The position numbers and the translations under genes are program-made. The notes below the pieces were generated by a model, which worked only from the letters and a program-made list of their open reading frames with translations, ran no database searches and had not been told where the DNA came from. Source: Isoetes taiwanensis (Eukaryota > Streptophyta > Lycopodiopsida > Isoetales > Isoetaceae). From it: DNA of 64,000 nucleotides. This document shows positions 10,955-23,266 of the stretch, in pieces. Location: NCBI GenBank assembly GCA_021234155.1, contig JAJEKV010000036.1:6409079-6473078 (forward strand). The letters run 5' to 3'. How positions within the stretch are numbered: position 1 is the first letter of the stretch; every line of letters starts with the position of its first letter.

Positions 10955-13541
10955 TTATATAGGCGAGTTGCATCTAAGTTTGCATCCAAACTTCTTGTGA
11001 CTTATTTTTATGAAAGAAAGTGAGCTAAAAGCCCGCTCATCTTCTACGCTACCAAGTATCATTGTCAAAATCAGATTTGCCAACTTAATGTATTCACTCA
11101 AGGCAGCCTTTAGATAATCATGAGAGGTTAACTTCATCCATAATCTTGTAACAGCCCCTTGCTCTAGTGGCTTTTCTAATAGCCCATATTGGGCATACAT
11201 AGTAGTACCAAATAAGCCCGATTGTTCTTTCAATGCTTCAAGATCCAACACACCATTAATTTCCACACCATCAACCACATGGCTAGCACAAAAATGATCT
11301 CTCAAGACACCTAAACTAATAGTAAATCTGGGAAACAATACCTCATGCGTTGTAGCATTATTCCAGAAATTGGGAAATACAATACCCATTGCATCCAGGA
11401 GTTCATCTCGAGGAAATCTAGATCGTAATTCTTGAGATAGAGATTCTGCCACAGATTTCATCTCGTTTCTTATAGATGTAACAAGTGAATCAAAGTCTGA
11501 TTCCTTCACTTCCACCTTCCGCTTATAATTATTTCGACCACTCTTCTTCCTATGATACAATGGAAAAAACCTGTCATTAACATGTATGCATAATATCCCG
11601 CTGTCATTGTATGCCAAAAAGCTCCTGCCTTCCTGCAAGGAAACCAAGTTTTGCCATCTATAAAAGGCCTCATCCTTTTCAAAGCAATTATCTCCAACAT
11701 ATAACTTATCAAGTTTAGTGCATGCTATCTTTCTTGCAATTGAATACTCCGGAATGTAGATGGTTTTATCTTGAGCCTGTTTAATCAAGAAGGTTAACTC
11801 TCTAAGCAATGCAGTGAGAGCATAAAGAATTAACAAGGTTGTATGAAGTGCAAATAGATCTCGTACTGCTGCATCATTTTCATCAGCCAATTGTGTACAA
11901 GCCCTACAACAAAAACATTTTATTGCATAATCTACGAACATGCAAAGCTATGGATATCCATTGAGTTTCTACATCTTTTAGCAATTTTAGCCCCTCACTT
12001 AAACCTTTTGAAAATTGTTGGAAGTGAGCAAATCTTTGCGGGCTGCGACAATAAAACTGGTTAACTGCTTCTCAACCTTTTGAACACAAGCAAAGCCAGA
12101 GACAATTTTGAAAGGTACATTTGTTCGATGAGCCATACAATGTACTGCCACCATGTAAGGCAAAAACTGGGTGCGCAACCTAACGACCAATCGTATTGCA
12201 AACCGGTCATTACACTTGCTCCATCCGTACCAAAAGCAGATCAGCTTTCTTGCACAATCCATTGAACTCATATTTGCAATTTCATTTAACTTTTCTTGTA
12301 CCACATGATAAAGATTTCAACCATAGCATCCAAACGCAACTTTGTTATTCTCAGAAGGTATGATCGCCATTGAAAATCCACAAAATTATACAAACGCATA
12401 CAAAGCCATGATGCATTATCTTTTGCCGTGACTTCATCCAGAGACAAGGCTAAGAAGGTAGACCCTATGGCACATTCACAATCACAACAAGGGCTTAGTA
12501 TCATTCTAAGATGAAAGAAATTAGTTACTTTTAATTAGTTCACGTAGCTCCTCAAGTGCAACAAAGGACATGTCAGTTGCAAACTCTCAACCTGCATTTT
12601 TTGACCAATGACATCTTGTAATATTTGGTAGTCTATTTGCTACATTCAATATTTCATGCTCCGGGTAATCTTTGATTGGCCGACCATACTGGAGCAAATG
12701 TAGCACCACTCTCATTTGAATACATTTAGCCTCATACTCCAACAATTCAGCTTTTCAAACAGACAATGCAATTTGGTTGCTTTGTTCTTCTTTTCCTTCA
12801 AAAGTTCCTCATTTCTATAAAATAGTATTGCATTTCGTGCATGCAAATTCTTCTCAGGACCTTCCCATCCAGCAAATACATATTTAGTTACTCCATCCTC
12901 TATAATTTTCCTTTTCAATTTACCAACATGCCTATCAATACTGTTCTTCTTTGGTCGGAATAGTTTATCCGTCTTATTTTTCCAAGAGCAAATAGTGCAC
13001 TTTACCATTTTCCGCCCTTCCACATCGATAGGTTCCACGAAGGGATACTCTCTAAGCCAATCATTTTTGAAGTTTCTATTGGCATCCCATCGGCTGCACT
13101 TCCTCTCCTTATATGGTCCTCGCCCAAGCAGTTCTTTTTCCCCCGAAAACCCTTCGGGGCGGGGGTTTTTTAATCCTGGTAGTAATACGCCTGCTGCTCT
13201 CTCTTTGTACTTGGGTCCCATAGGCCAGTTGGTCTCCGTGGACGATAAAATCATATTCTATTCTATTCTATCTCATTTTCTGGACCAAAATCATCTGATT
13301 CTTCTGTCAACTCGTCAGGGTCATAATCCTTATCATCTGCAAATGCATAGCCTTCATCAAGCCCCTCAATTTGGTGTGTGAAAGTGGACGTAGACTCTGA
13401 TATAGTAATACGCCGCTTTGTCCTTGATGCCGCACCTCCCAAGAACTCAATTATTCTCTTTTGTGAAGCTCCCTCCATGCTGCACCAATTTAATGTTTGG
13501 GCATCAACCCTGTTTGCAAGCATCAAAAACCATTCTTGCAC
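10955..13541 (-). pseudogene. hAT transposase (BED zinc finger, RNase H-like core, dimerisation domain)
   Basis: Reads from 13,541 down in several frames. An N-terminal acidic segment is followed by a BED-type finger (KCTICSW then DRHVGKLKR, about 12,996-12,900). Next come core blocks with SLDEVTAKDNASWL near 12,440 and AVHCMAHRTN near 12,140, and a 328-residue open frame (11,941-10,955). That frame ends with GSVEDERAFSSLSFIK, the conserved hAT C-terminal dimerisation motif. At least three frameshifts separate the blocks, and the catalytic Asp region near 12,200 is frame-broken. Large hAT transposases are usually 600-800 residues, matching this span. Confidence 0.85.
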
Positions 13542-14157
13542 ACATGAACAGGGTGAAAACTAACCTGAAGTGATGAGATTAAAGCTTAGATTGGATTTAG
13601 GACTGATCTCCCTCTCAACCAAAATCGTGAATACAAATCGAAGATCTGCAAAGTGACAATATTAAATTCTTATTCCACTCAATATTATATGGTTAGACAT
13701 GATAAATGAAACAAAAAATAAGGTAACGGGGTAGAATAAGCTAAACCTGTGTGTGAAAGCACCGTCTACAGTCTCTGATGCTAAACTTGATTAAATTGAA
13801 AAACTAACATGAATCCCTAATAGAGGTACAAGTGGCGATTTCCTAGTAGCCAATGTGGCTGAGGTGTAATATGGCTACCCCCTAACCTATTTAAATTTAT
13901 TTGATGTTCTAAATGGCTACCTCATTAATTTTTTGACCACAAATAAAAATTCGAATTGGCCACACCCTACGTCTAGCAAAGCCTAGTAAATTTCAAATTG
14001 GCTACTAGACATGCAAAAATCACAAACACGTGGTTTGAACTGGCGATTACCCTTCGGTCATGACATGAACGTATCCTACTCTAGCGTAGCCAGCTGTTTC
14101 TAGAAAAATGTGAATGTGTGGCCAACTGGCCCGCCGGGGCCACTAAATAATACCCTG

Positions 14158-16907
14158 TTCTTGAATACTCATCCCAAGAGGATATATTTATAATGGGTGA
14201 TTTCAATGGCAGAACTGGCAGCCAGCAAGCGAATATCTTTGAGGATTTGGCAAATGTATGCCTTGATGAGCACGAAGACCCTGCATATGACAGATTTTCA
14301 GAGGATATAATATCCAATGAAATGGGTCACAAGTCGCTTGAATTAAGCACCACCGCCAACCGAAAATAATCAATGGAATAAAAGCTTTTCCACAATCCGG
14401 AAGGTCGACTTATAGGAATCATTTGGAGGCGGCACCATTGACTATCTTTTGGCAAGAAGCAAAGACCTTATTTCTGATTTCCATGTGGGAGGCTTGACTA
14501 CATGAGTCGGATCATGCCCCCTTGCATATAACACTTAAAGCTTTTGCCAAGCTAGAGATCTCTGCGAGCCGACTTTCATCCTCGTTTAAAAATCAGCTAT
14601 AAGCATCATGAAGCATATGAGAAAAAACATAGAAGAGCTTGTGGCTCTTTGCTACATGGTCGGGGATTTGGAGGCCCGATGCAAGAAATTTTCAAGGGCT
14701 CCTATTTGCGGCAGGGGAAAAAGGCATTTGGGCTCACAAAGAAATTCATAGCAGGTAAAACCTTGCAATTCGTGGTGGGATTGAGAATGTCGGGATGTTA
14801 GAAAAAGATTGCCACAAAATTGCATATGCAAGCCTAAATGGTACAAAGCGGTTCATTAGGAACAAAAAAGCGCTTACTTTGCTCAAAGGCAATCGGACCT
14901 ATCGAACAACCAACGAAATCTCCCAAAGTTTACGGAGTAGACCGCAGGAGACGACCATACACAAAGCTGCTCTAGATACCGAAGTCCTTTGTTAAAACAT
15001 GTCGGGGCTATATATGAGATAGATGCATATTTGAAAGCATGCCAAATCTAGCCACAACAACAGACCCTTTTTCAGAAAGGTGAAGTTAAAGAATGCTTAT
15101 CCAAAGCATCAAATAATAAGGCACGGGCCTTGGAGATGGCTTGTGTATGGAGCTTCTTAAATGGAGCGGGGAAAATACATTAGCTACCCTAACGGATCTG
15201 CTCAATAATAGCTTAATTCAAGGGCTACCAAGTAAGTTGGAGAATTAATAGGGTCCACCCGATCCATAAAGGAGGAGACCAAAAAGTTGCGAGGCAACTC
15301 TGAGAACTATTTTAATCGGGTGTTCTCAAAAATCTTGGGCAGCTTGTTAGAAGCAAAATTGAGCTCATGGGCTGAGCAAAAGAATATTCGCTCACATTAC
15401 CAAGCGGGTTTTAGGCGTAAAACATAGTACATTGGACCATGTGCTAACGCTTAGAGCGTTGATCGAGAAAGCCAAAGCTCCAAATGCATCCTGTACATGG
15501 CTTTTATAGACTTCACAAAGGCATTCGATACGATCTCACGCAAGGAACTCGGTGGATTAATTGAGATAGGTGCCCCTATGGAACTAAGGAGTGCAAAATA
15601 TCCCGGTTATCTGATGAAGTATTGATTAAGGTAGCATGGGACTTGGACCTTTGAAATCAGAAGCACCATAGGGGTTTGGCAAGGGCATCCCCTTTCCCAG
15701 ACTTCTGTTCGGAGTTTTCATAGATGAGTTAGATGATTGGCTTCGAGCCGGATCTTTAGCAGGAACAAAATTAGGCACATACATAGTGCAGCTTCTCCTA
15801 TACGCAGACGATGTAGTCCTTCTTGCTAGTAAGAAGGCAACCTTGCAAGATCATTTACAGAAGTTGGAGCAGTTCTGCGAAGCAAAAAAGATGAGTGTAA
15901 ACCTCTCGAAATCAAAGGTCATGGTTTTCGGGACAAGGGAGCGGCCTGTTTTCACATATAAGGGGCAGATTTTAGAAACAGTTGACTCATACAAATATCT
16001 AGGACTTGACATTGCATCCAATTACAGCTGGAAGAACTGCATAAATAGGCGAGTCTCAGGCGGTAAGGCAGCGTTATTTAGCATGATGGCGAAGTGTAGA
16101 AAAGCCTCCCTCACTGACTGGAACCTGAAGAAGATGCTATTCAAAACTCTTGTTCAGACAGTTGTGCTGTATGGTGCTCCAATTTGGGGGCCAGAAATCT
16201 CTTCAAGAATGTGGAAACAAATAGAGGGGGTCCAGAAGATGTATCTAAAGGAGGAACTTGGGATAAGATCACAGACTCCGTACGCCATAACTCTAGCAGA
16301 GACAGGTATGTTCCCGCTTGAGCTAGAAGGGCTTTTTCATGCTATAAATTTCTATAACAGGGTTAAAGCACAAAATCCGAATAGGTAACTGGAAAACTCA
16401 GAATGGCAAAGGAAGTTGTCGGCATGGGCTGGTAAATGGGGTTTAGAGAGCTCTTCATGGCCAACAGAGAAAGATGAAGTCCGAGCTTTACTTGAAAGGA
16501 TGGCATTGGAAAAATTATGGGCTGATCCAGGGAAGAGAATGCAACAATACCGGGCAGATGTTAATTGCATGAGGACATATGAGAGCCACCTATATTTAAA
16601 GGCTAACATCCCGCCAGCACAAAGGAAACTAATAGCCAGGTATAGAACCGGGTCACACAATCTGGAAATAGAAACAGGCAGATGGGCAAAAATACCAGCA
16701 GAAAACCGTCTGTGTAGAATATGCAAGACAGGATGTGTGGAAGACGAAAATCATACTTTCATACATTGTTCTGAATATGCAGATATTAGACACAACTTTG
16801 GCATCCAGGCCGAGGATTTCTCTTCACTGTTACATATACCACCAATGACGCTGGGACCATATATAAGGGCGGTGGACGCACACCGTTCCTTGCTATTAAA
16901 ATTGTAA
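14158..16907 (+). pseudogene. LINE ORF2, endonuclease remainder plus reverse transcriptase
   Basis: Directly after the hAT element the frame resumes with MGDFNGRTG (about 14,192), the AP-endonuclease GDFN motif, then GGTIDYLLARSKD and SDHAPLHITL (about 14,508). The reverse transcriptase follows with FIDFTKAFDT near 15,505 and YADDVVLLA at 15,800, the catalytic Asp-Asp pair, in an open frame to 16,388. The last frame (16,416-16,907) has a CRICKTG...HTFIHC Cys/His motif usual at LINE C-termini. Frameshifts and stops near 14,500-15,700 and 16,388 show it is dead. The final third is the best preserved. Confidence 0.85.
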
Positions 16908-16978
16908 ATTGTTGTTCATGTGCTCCATGGCCTCTCGAGGCCCAAGTGAGCATTAGACATTATATAATAATAATTAAG

Positions 16979-19060
16979 GTTCAACTCATCCCTACAACCC
17001 ACTTTCTTGGACTTTGTCCCTTTTCCTTGGCTTCTCATTTCTAGCTTATATCTACCTTCAAAAGCATTTTCTGAGCGTGTTGCAAGCCAATGAATCTTGA
17101 GTTTAGTGACCAAGCCTTCCTCCTTGACTGTATCAAGTACTTTCGCTATGAAAGGTCGACCTTTGTCATCCTCCTCGGTTGGAAGAGCAATCAGCATACC
17201 TTTGGCAATTTCTGTGATATTACCTTGAGGCTCATTCCTGCGTCTTGGTCCGAGGTACATGACTCGATCCTCGTCTTCTTCTACTGCAGGTGATAATGTA
17301 GCATTGCTTGGACCTGCTTGGTGCTGGGGTTAATGGAAGGTGTTAGGCCATTGAAATGGTTCTTGCAATTGACTTAGAGCTATGTTTTGTACAATGATTT
17401 TCTGTTCGAGAAAGAAATTTTCCCATCACATCCGATCTTCTTCTAAGAAGTACTTAAAGCCTGAGAAAATTCTATTTTCAATGGCTTTTAAGGATGACAC
17501 TGGGGTACTTTTCTTCTGCTTGGACTCCTTAGGATTTTTGAGAGGAAGTTGCTCAGTACGTTCTATGAAGCAAGTGTCTGGAATATATTTAAGGAAGCGC
17601 AATCCTTCTGGTGGACTCCAGTCCTTAGTTGTGGTGTACTTCTTCCCTTGTAAGAAGCTTTGTCCATCTTTCAAGTAGAACTTGATGTGATGTTGAAAGG
17701 TGAGATCATTCAACTTGTTCACAGCTTGTTCTCTATTCGAACGTTGAGAGAAAACAAAGTCACTGAAATCAACAGTCTCTTTAAGAAGCTCAATCACTGG
17801 AATGGGAGTGTAAGAATCTTCAATAATTCGAACTAAAGTAGGAAGAGAAAAAACCTTCTTCCTTTTAAGGCACACAGAAAAACTGCTAAACATTTAGTCA
17901 ATCCGATCATGAGTGTGGCCTACAAGCAAGAATCCGAGCTTTACTTTCCTAAAGATCCCTAGCTCCACTAACATGGCACAGTAAGCAAAGAGTGTTTAAT
18001 TCTTGTTCTCCCTTGTAGTACTGTCAAGTTGCAAGTAGAGCACTGGTGGTAATTACTCTTGCTCGCACAGGACCTTGTTAAGAATTGTAATTGTGAGGTT
18101 CGGGTCACCATGCAAGTTTGGATACGTCAAAAATACTTTGCACTTTAGACTTCCTTTGAAGACCATAGCTCCTACAATGTGGACCTTAACAAAACATTTC
18201 TCTGGCACATCTTTAGGAATGTTCAAGAAATGGGGTAGAGTAGTTTTTTTTTGATCCATTCCATCAATTACAATAGACATATATTGCAGTGGACTTTCGA
18301 GAGTTTTTTTTCTGTGCTTAGCAAGCTTTCTTCTCTCTGCGGCTTGTTGTTCACGATGTCTGGCAAGGTTCTGTTGCACATTATCTGTTGAAGAATTCAG
18401 GTCAAAATATTTCTTTAATCAAGAGAAGAGAACTTAAGCTTACTTCTTTCGACCTATGTCTTCGCAGTTTCTTGTTGACTCTTTAATTCTGCACACCTTG
18501 AGCAAACAGACATTCTGTGTCTCCTGGGAATTTTCACAAGACCGAATTCACTTTTTCACAGTCTGGTAAAGCGTGAGTAAGAGATATGCTGAAACGGAGT
18601 GCAAGTCTCTTTGTATTCGTTAAAAACATCTTTTTTGGTGATGTTATCTGTCAAATGATACATATTGCTATTAGGCAACTTCTCACAAGTTTCTCTAAAA
18701 TATTTCTCCATCCATGACACAGCAGCAAGGGCATGCATGGTTAAAACTCTTCTTGGTCTATAATGATCATCAATTGCTGGGTTTTTGTCCAGTCTTTTGT
18801 GCTGGACATTCTGGTGGACCCTAAATGGTAGACAACCATAAAGCATTTCTGGCAAACTTCTTCACAGTTAACGTAGTACAAGAAGGTGTTGCGGTCTGGT
18901 CTTATATGATAAGCCAAGTAGGCATTCTGGTCTGCCAATGTCATTGAACTGTAGTTATCTCTAATTGCTCGAAATTTAGACATGTTAAATTTGTTGATGC
19001 AACCCAATGAGCAGCTTTTAGTTCTTAAAAGTCTCCTCATTTTGTGCTCTCAAACTAAAA
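16979..19060 (-). pseudogene. DDE-type transposase family with IDGMDQ / LQLD / GHTHD motifs
   Basis: Reading on the minus strand from 19,040, the N-terminus has a Cys-containing CSLGCINKFN block, then EVCQKCFMVVYHLG. A central part follows (18,855-18,556). A frame at 18,379-18,053 has SIVIDGMDQKKTTLPHF. Then come LYLQLDSTTRENKN and FLLVGHTHDRID (about 18,030-17,890), and a C-terminal region down to 17,260-16,979. The three Asp-bearing motifs are the likely catalytic core of a transposase-like family common in algae, early land plants and invertebrates. I think it may match Pfam DUF7869, but cannot confirm that. Several stops and frameshifts are present. The C-terminus is cut by the LINE 3' end. 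Confidence 0.65.
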
Positions 19061-20928
19061 TCCACCTTGAATTTCTTGGTGGACTGGCTAGAGAATGTGT
19101 AATCTCGTTGCACCTCGTTGGTATCTTCATCTTTTGATGAGAGTTCTACTCAAGGGGTGACCTCCTCTGCCCTTAGTGGTGTGCTTGTAGAGGAAAAGCA
19201 GACCCACGTGGCATGCCGGATAAAGGCAGGCATGCACGGTGTTGAATGAAGGAGATGGGCCACAATACGCCGTGCCAGCAAATGTTGTTGCAGCTTCTTC
19301 ACAAGGAGTTCGTTCAAACATGTCTCTAAAGCCGAATGAAATTCTGCAAACCCATGTGTGACCACGGTTGTGTGAAGAGGAGTAGATGCTGCAAGGTCGT
19401 TGTTAACCACCTAGTGGTTAACATTGTGCATGCACATGTTAGGTGTCAGTGGTGGCAGACTGACACTTGGCATGATTAGGTTAACATAAGTGTAGGAATT
19501 AGATTAGTTAGATGTACTATTTCAGTTGCGGTCTATACTATATTAGGCAAGAGCCTCTTCGGATGTACTCGGGTTTGATCTCATATTTGGAGAGCCTCAT
19601 TTGGCCACGTTCCTTCACTCTTTGTACATATTTGTTTGTCTTCTTCTTGTTTTGTGATCATGAGCATGGCGGCTTTGTAGCATCCGGTGATCATAGGCTG
19701 GCTGCTTTGCAAGAGTGCATGCCAAGAACTCTCACAACTAACTTCTTGGCGCCGATTATTATAGGGTTAATTTCGTGATCACTTTCTTTTCGCCTTCTTT
19801 ACTGCTTTGTCTTCTTTGCTCTCATGCTTCTCTTTTGAAGATTTCTTGTATACTATTCTTCACCCTTTTGCCCAACCAAAGTCGATTTCGATTCTCGTAT
19901 CGGCTTGAGGCTTTAATTTTTCAAAACGACTAATGATTACGCCGGTGATCATGGTTTACAAAATGTGGCAATGGCATGGTGTTATTGCCATGAATCGATA
20001 GAAAGGTAAATTGGAGGTCGGAAATGGGAATCTTTGGTGGTTGTGGAAGTGCGAGCGTCGGCATGGTATTTTTGTAGATATGGCGGGTTGTTTTGAGCGT
20101 GCGGCTCATTGTCTTCTTTGGATATCAATTTCTTGTGTGCAATGCACAATCTCGGTTGTTGTGAATCCATCGCATCAAATAAGAGCGTAGATGTATATAA
20201 TCGAAAGATTATGTACGGAAGAATTGATTTCATAGAAGCTATCACATGAACTCAAGAATTTATAGTTCTCGATTCGTAGAATTAAAAGCTTGAAGTTCTA
20301 AAAAAGGAGAAGAATAGCCATAATATATCGGAGCAATTGCAATCATGAACGGAAAGCAAATCTTGGATTTATAATCCGACGTAAGCTTGGGCTTAAAAGG
20401 AATGGTGTATTAAAAGCGATATTTAATGAAGTTTTAACGAAACTTGACACTAAAATCAACAAATAAAACAACATGGGAAAGGTACCGAGTCCTTGATGCC
20501 TTGAAGAATTGTCGTCGGTGTGGCGGCGACAAAGTCTTTGGCGCCAAAATAATTTTGTGGTTGGCGCCAAGATCCTCTTCGACGTGTCGAGATAATAATA
20601 AACGGCAATTACATTGCCGAGCCACATCCCCCGATAGTTAGAGGGCAAGCCGGAATGTACACGTTCGCAAGAGGAGAAGAATTGCCGGGCTCCAATCTAA
20701 TCATGTGGGGAGTCAATTTTTATGACGTGTAAGCTTATAATTCGAAAACCCTGCCAGCTCTTAAAGGCCATTAGTGGAATCTGGGCCTTATTATGACGTG
20801 GAGCTGACATGGAGCCCCAAAGGGTGTCTTATAAAAATGACACAGCCTAAGATTGCTGTGGAAAAAGGGTCTAATATTCACCGGTTGATCCGATTTGTTC
20901 GAGCCTCCTATCGTGGTAGGAAGCGAAG
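19061..20928. other. Intergenic, no gene recognised; holds the GPN2 upstream region
   Basis: Frames here are short and without family resemblance. 19,430-19,930 is T-rich and looks like decayed LTR material, but no termini were found. The last few hundred bases before 20,929 must contain the GPN2 promoter and 5' UTR; no convincing TATA element was identified. Confidence 0.4.
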
Positions 20929-23266
20929 ATGCCATTTGGGCAAGTGGTCATCGGTCCTCCTGGCTCTGGCAAAACCACCTATTGTAATGGCCTCCAACAA
21001 TTCCTGCAATTAATTGGGAGGTAGGATTCTTTGGAGTGCGAAATCATATATTTCTGCTTCCATAACTTCCAAACCTTGTAATCGCAGGAAGACTGCAGTT
21101 GTCAATCTAGACCCCGCCAATGATAGGCTGCCGTATCTTTGTATTCTTTTCTTTGTAATGTTAGGGTTTAAGACAAGTCTGTTGATTCCTTTACATTTTG
21201 AAGATATGAATGTGCTGTTAATATAGAAGAGTTAATTAAGTTGGAGGATGTGATGGAACAACAGGGGCTTGGCCCAAATGGAGGTAACTGTTTTGCAAAA
21301 TGTTTGTCTTAGTCCATGGAAGTGGCATCACTTCTCTTCTCCTTCCGATTGTAGGTTTGGTGTACTGCATGGATTATTTGGAAAAGAACATTGACTGGCT
21401 TCAAGCTAAACTGAGTCCTATTGCAAAAGGTAAAGAGAGGTAATGCTTGGAACTGTATCTGTGATTATGATGATTCAAACTGTCGTGACTTTGAATTTGC
21501 AGGTCGTGACATACATTTGATGCGGCATCTAACATTCATTAAATGCTGCAGATCATTATATTCTCTTTGACTTCCCAGGCCAGGTGGAGCTCTTTACATT
21601 GCATACCAATGCAAAGAATATAATTCATGAAATGGTTAACAAATGGGATTATCGGGTATGTCTTTATGTTCTATTTAAGGCCATGTTAAAGTTAAGGACG
21701 GGCACAGCAAGATACAAAGTTGAACTTCTTATTAGTATGAATATCTCTTAGTCCTTTCTAATTATGGACCAAAGTAGCTGGAACCAGAATAAGTCAGATC
21801 TCGGGCCATTATGTTCTTATTGATTTCCCAAAGAGATGCAATATGCAGTCAGTGTATAAGTATGGCTACGGCCAAACCTTAGCTATTATGTCCAAAATTC
21901 AAGACAAACTCGTTTTCAAGTATGGCCCACATTAAGCCAAAATAATTAACTCTTAGATCTGTCCAGAAAGCAATGTAGGTTCCTATTTTTGAACTATCCC
22001 ATCAATCTTAAAGGTCCCAAATCCAGTCGAGCAGACTAAAAATGTGAAGGGAAAGAAGAGAAGGTAAATAAGACATTCCTTTGGAAGATGAAGTCTCATG
22101 TGAAACTTCGTTGCACCTTTTAGTTCCTATTTTTAATGTTCCAGTTTGTGATTTGTTTTTTTTAGTCCCAGTGTCATTGTTAATTTTAAACTTCATTTCC
22201 TTAAGTTAATTTTTGTTCTGCAGTTGACAGCAGTACATCTGGTAGATGCACATCTTTGTAGTGATCCTGGAAAATATGTCTCAGCATTGCTTCTATCTCT
22301 GTCTTCGATGCTGCATCTTGAACTTCCACATGTGAATGTTCTATCCAAAATTGACCTGGTTGAAAGCTATGGCAAACTAGGTGATTCTTATTTCTTTACA
22401 TCTTTAAACTATCTTTATGGCATTGTTATGTGTTTGGGACAATGCCCTTATTGTTTTATGATTTTTTGTTCATGGAAGTACATTTTCTCCTATAGATGGC
22501 TAGTAATCTGGATATAGATATGATATAGAGCTAGGTCCGAGATTGGCAGGTTTTCATTTGTACTTCAATTGAAGAAATGGTATCTAACAACACTGTCTGC
22601 TTCCTTACCATATAAACTCTAGCTCCTATTTCATTGTGGTTGTCTTTGCAGCATACAACTTGGAGTTCTACACTGATGTACAGGATCTGTCATATTTACA
22701 ATACCATTTAGATCAAGACCCTCGTTCTGCAAAATACAGGCCAGTATACAAAGTTGCGAGCTAATATTTTCCTTATCTAGGCTTACATTTAATACTCTTG
22801 GATTCAGAAAGCTTACAAAGAGTTTATGCGAAGTGATTGAAGATTACTCACTAGTTAGCTTCACAACATTAAATATTCAGGTATTTTGGTTAAATAGGCT
22901 ATGTTTCTCACCAATAAGGCATAAGCTTATTTTTTAAGACAAATTGTGCAGGATAAAGAGAGCGTAATGGATCTAGTGAAAACAATCGACAAGAGCAATG
23001 GCTATGTGTTTTCTGGAATCGAAGGAAACATTGTTGAGTTTAGCAAAATTGCAGCAGCTCCACTAGATTGGGATTATTATAGATATCCTTCTTATATATT
23101 TGTTCTTGTAGGCCACGTGAAGCTATATAGTTTTGTCGCAGTTTGACATCATTCATTGTAAGGTTATTAAATAGTTGCATGCTTAACAAAGAAAGATACA
23201 AATGCAGAAGTGCAGGAAAAGTACATGGACAGCATGGATGATTTGAATGGTTCTGAAGATGTTTAA
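20929..23266 (+). CDS. GPN2: GPN-loop GTPase 2 (QQT1-like), ten exons
   Basis: Encodes a 303-residue protein when ten exons are joined: 20929-21020, 21088-21132, 21204-21283, 21355-21429, 21552-21655, 22224-22380, 22652-22739, 22808-22880, 22952-23082 and 23200-23266. It starts [20 protein letters not shown], giving the P-loop at residues 10-16. It continues with VVNLDPAND, the family-defining Gly-Pro-Asn loop (LGPNGG), DFPGQVELF (switch II), LSKIDL (base recognition) and the family C-terminal [17 protein letters not shown]. All junctions are in frame and no stop interrupts, so it looks intact. Human GPN2 is about 310 residues. GPN GTPases act with GPN1/GPN3 in assembly and nuclear import of RNA polymerase II in the cytoplasm. 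The Arabidopsis counterpart QQT1 is essential for early embryo division. Intron 7 is GC-AG and intron 9 is AT-AC. Confidence 0.95.
22740..22807 (+). other. GPN2 intron 7 with GC-AG ends
   Basis: Exon 7 ends AAATACAG and the next bases are GCCAGT, while the acceptor is GATTCAG. Only this junction keeps the frame (Lys-Tyr-Arg-Lys-Leu-Thr). The donor matches the tolerated GC class, supported by the strong CAG on the exon side. Confidence 0.85.
23083..23199 (+). other. GPN2 intron 9: U12-type AT-AC intron
   Basis: The donor is ATATCCTTCT, a perfect match to the U12-type 5' splice site ATATCCTT. The branch-site-like TGCTTAAC (23,180-23,187) lies 13 bases before the acceptor GATAC. Joining 23,082 to 23,200 gives an in-frame [13 protein letters not shown] junction that fits the conserved GPN2 C-terminus. 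No GT or AG alternative in the interval keeps the frame. Confidence 0.92.

Larger units (their letters stand above)
9249..14157 (-). mobile_element. hAT-superfamily DNA transposon, complete ends
   Basis: The element starts CAGGGTATTTTTTA and ends AATAATACCCTG, so the termini are inverted (CAGGGTATT). It is flanked by the 8-bp direct repeat TTCTTGAA at 9,241-9,248 and 14,158-14,165. Eight-base target duplications and CAGGG-type ends are hallmarks of hAT elements, and a hAT transposase is encoded inside on the minus strand. Removing the element restores continuity of the LINE endonuclease. Length is 4,909 bp. The transposase is broken, so the copy is not autonomous. Confidence 0.93.
8131..16970 (+). 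mobile_element. LINE (non-LTR retrotransposon), split by a hAT element
   Basis: Contains ORF1, an ORF2 endonuclease, a reverse transcriptase and a C-terminal Cys/His segment, in order. It ends in an AT-rich tail (ATAATAATAATT, about 16,964-16,975). The endonuclease is interrupted at 9,249-14,157 by a complete hAT transposon, with the missing motifs resuming directly afterwards. The 3' end abuts minus-strand coding sequence of a DDE-type transposase at about 16,979, so the LINE probably inserted into that element. The start is placed at the ORF1 ATG; the 5' UTR is undefined. Confidence 0.85.

Noticed and set aside
19430-19930. Solo LTR
   Set aside because: T-rich and LTR-like in feel, but no TG...CA ends, primer site or duplicate was found.
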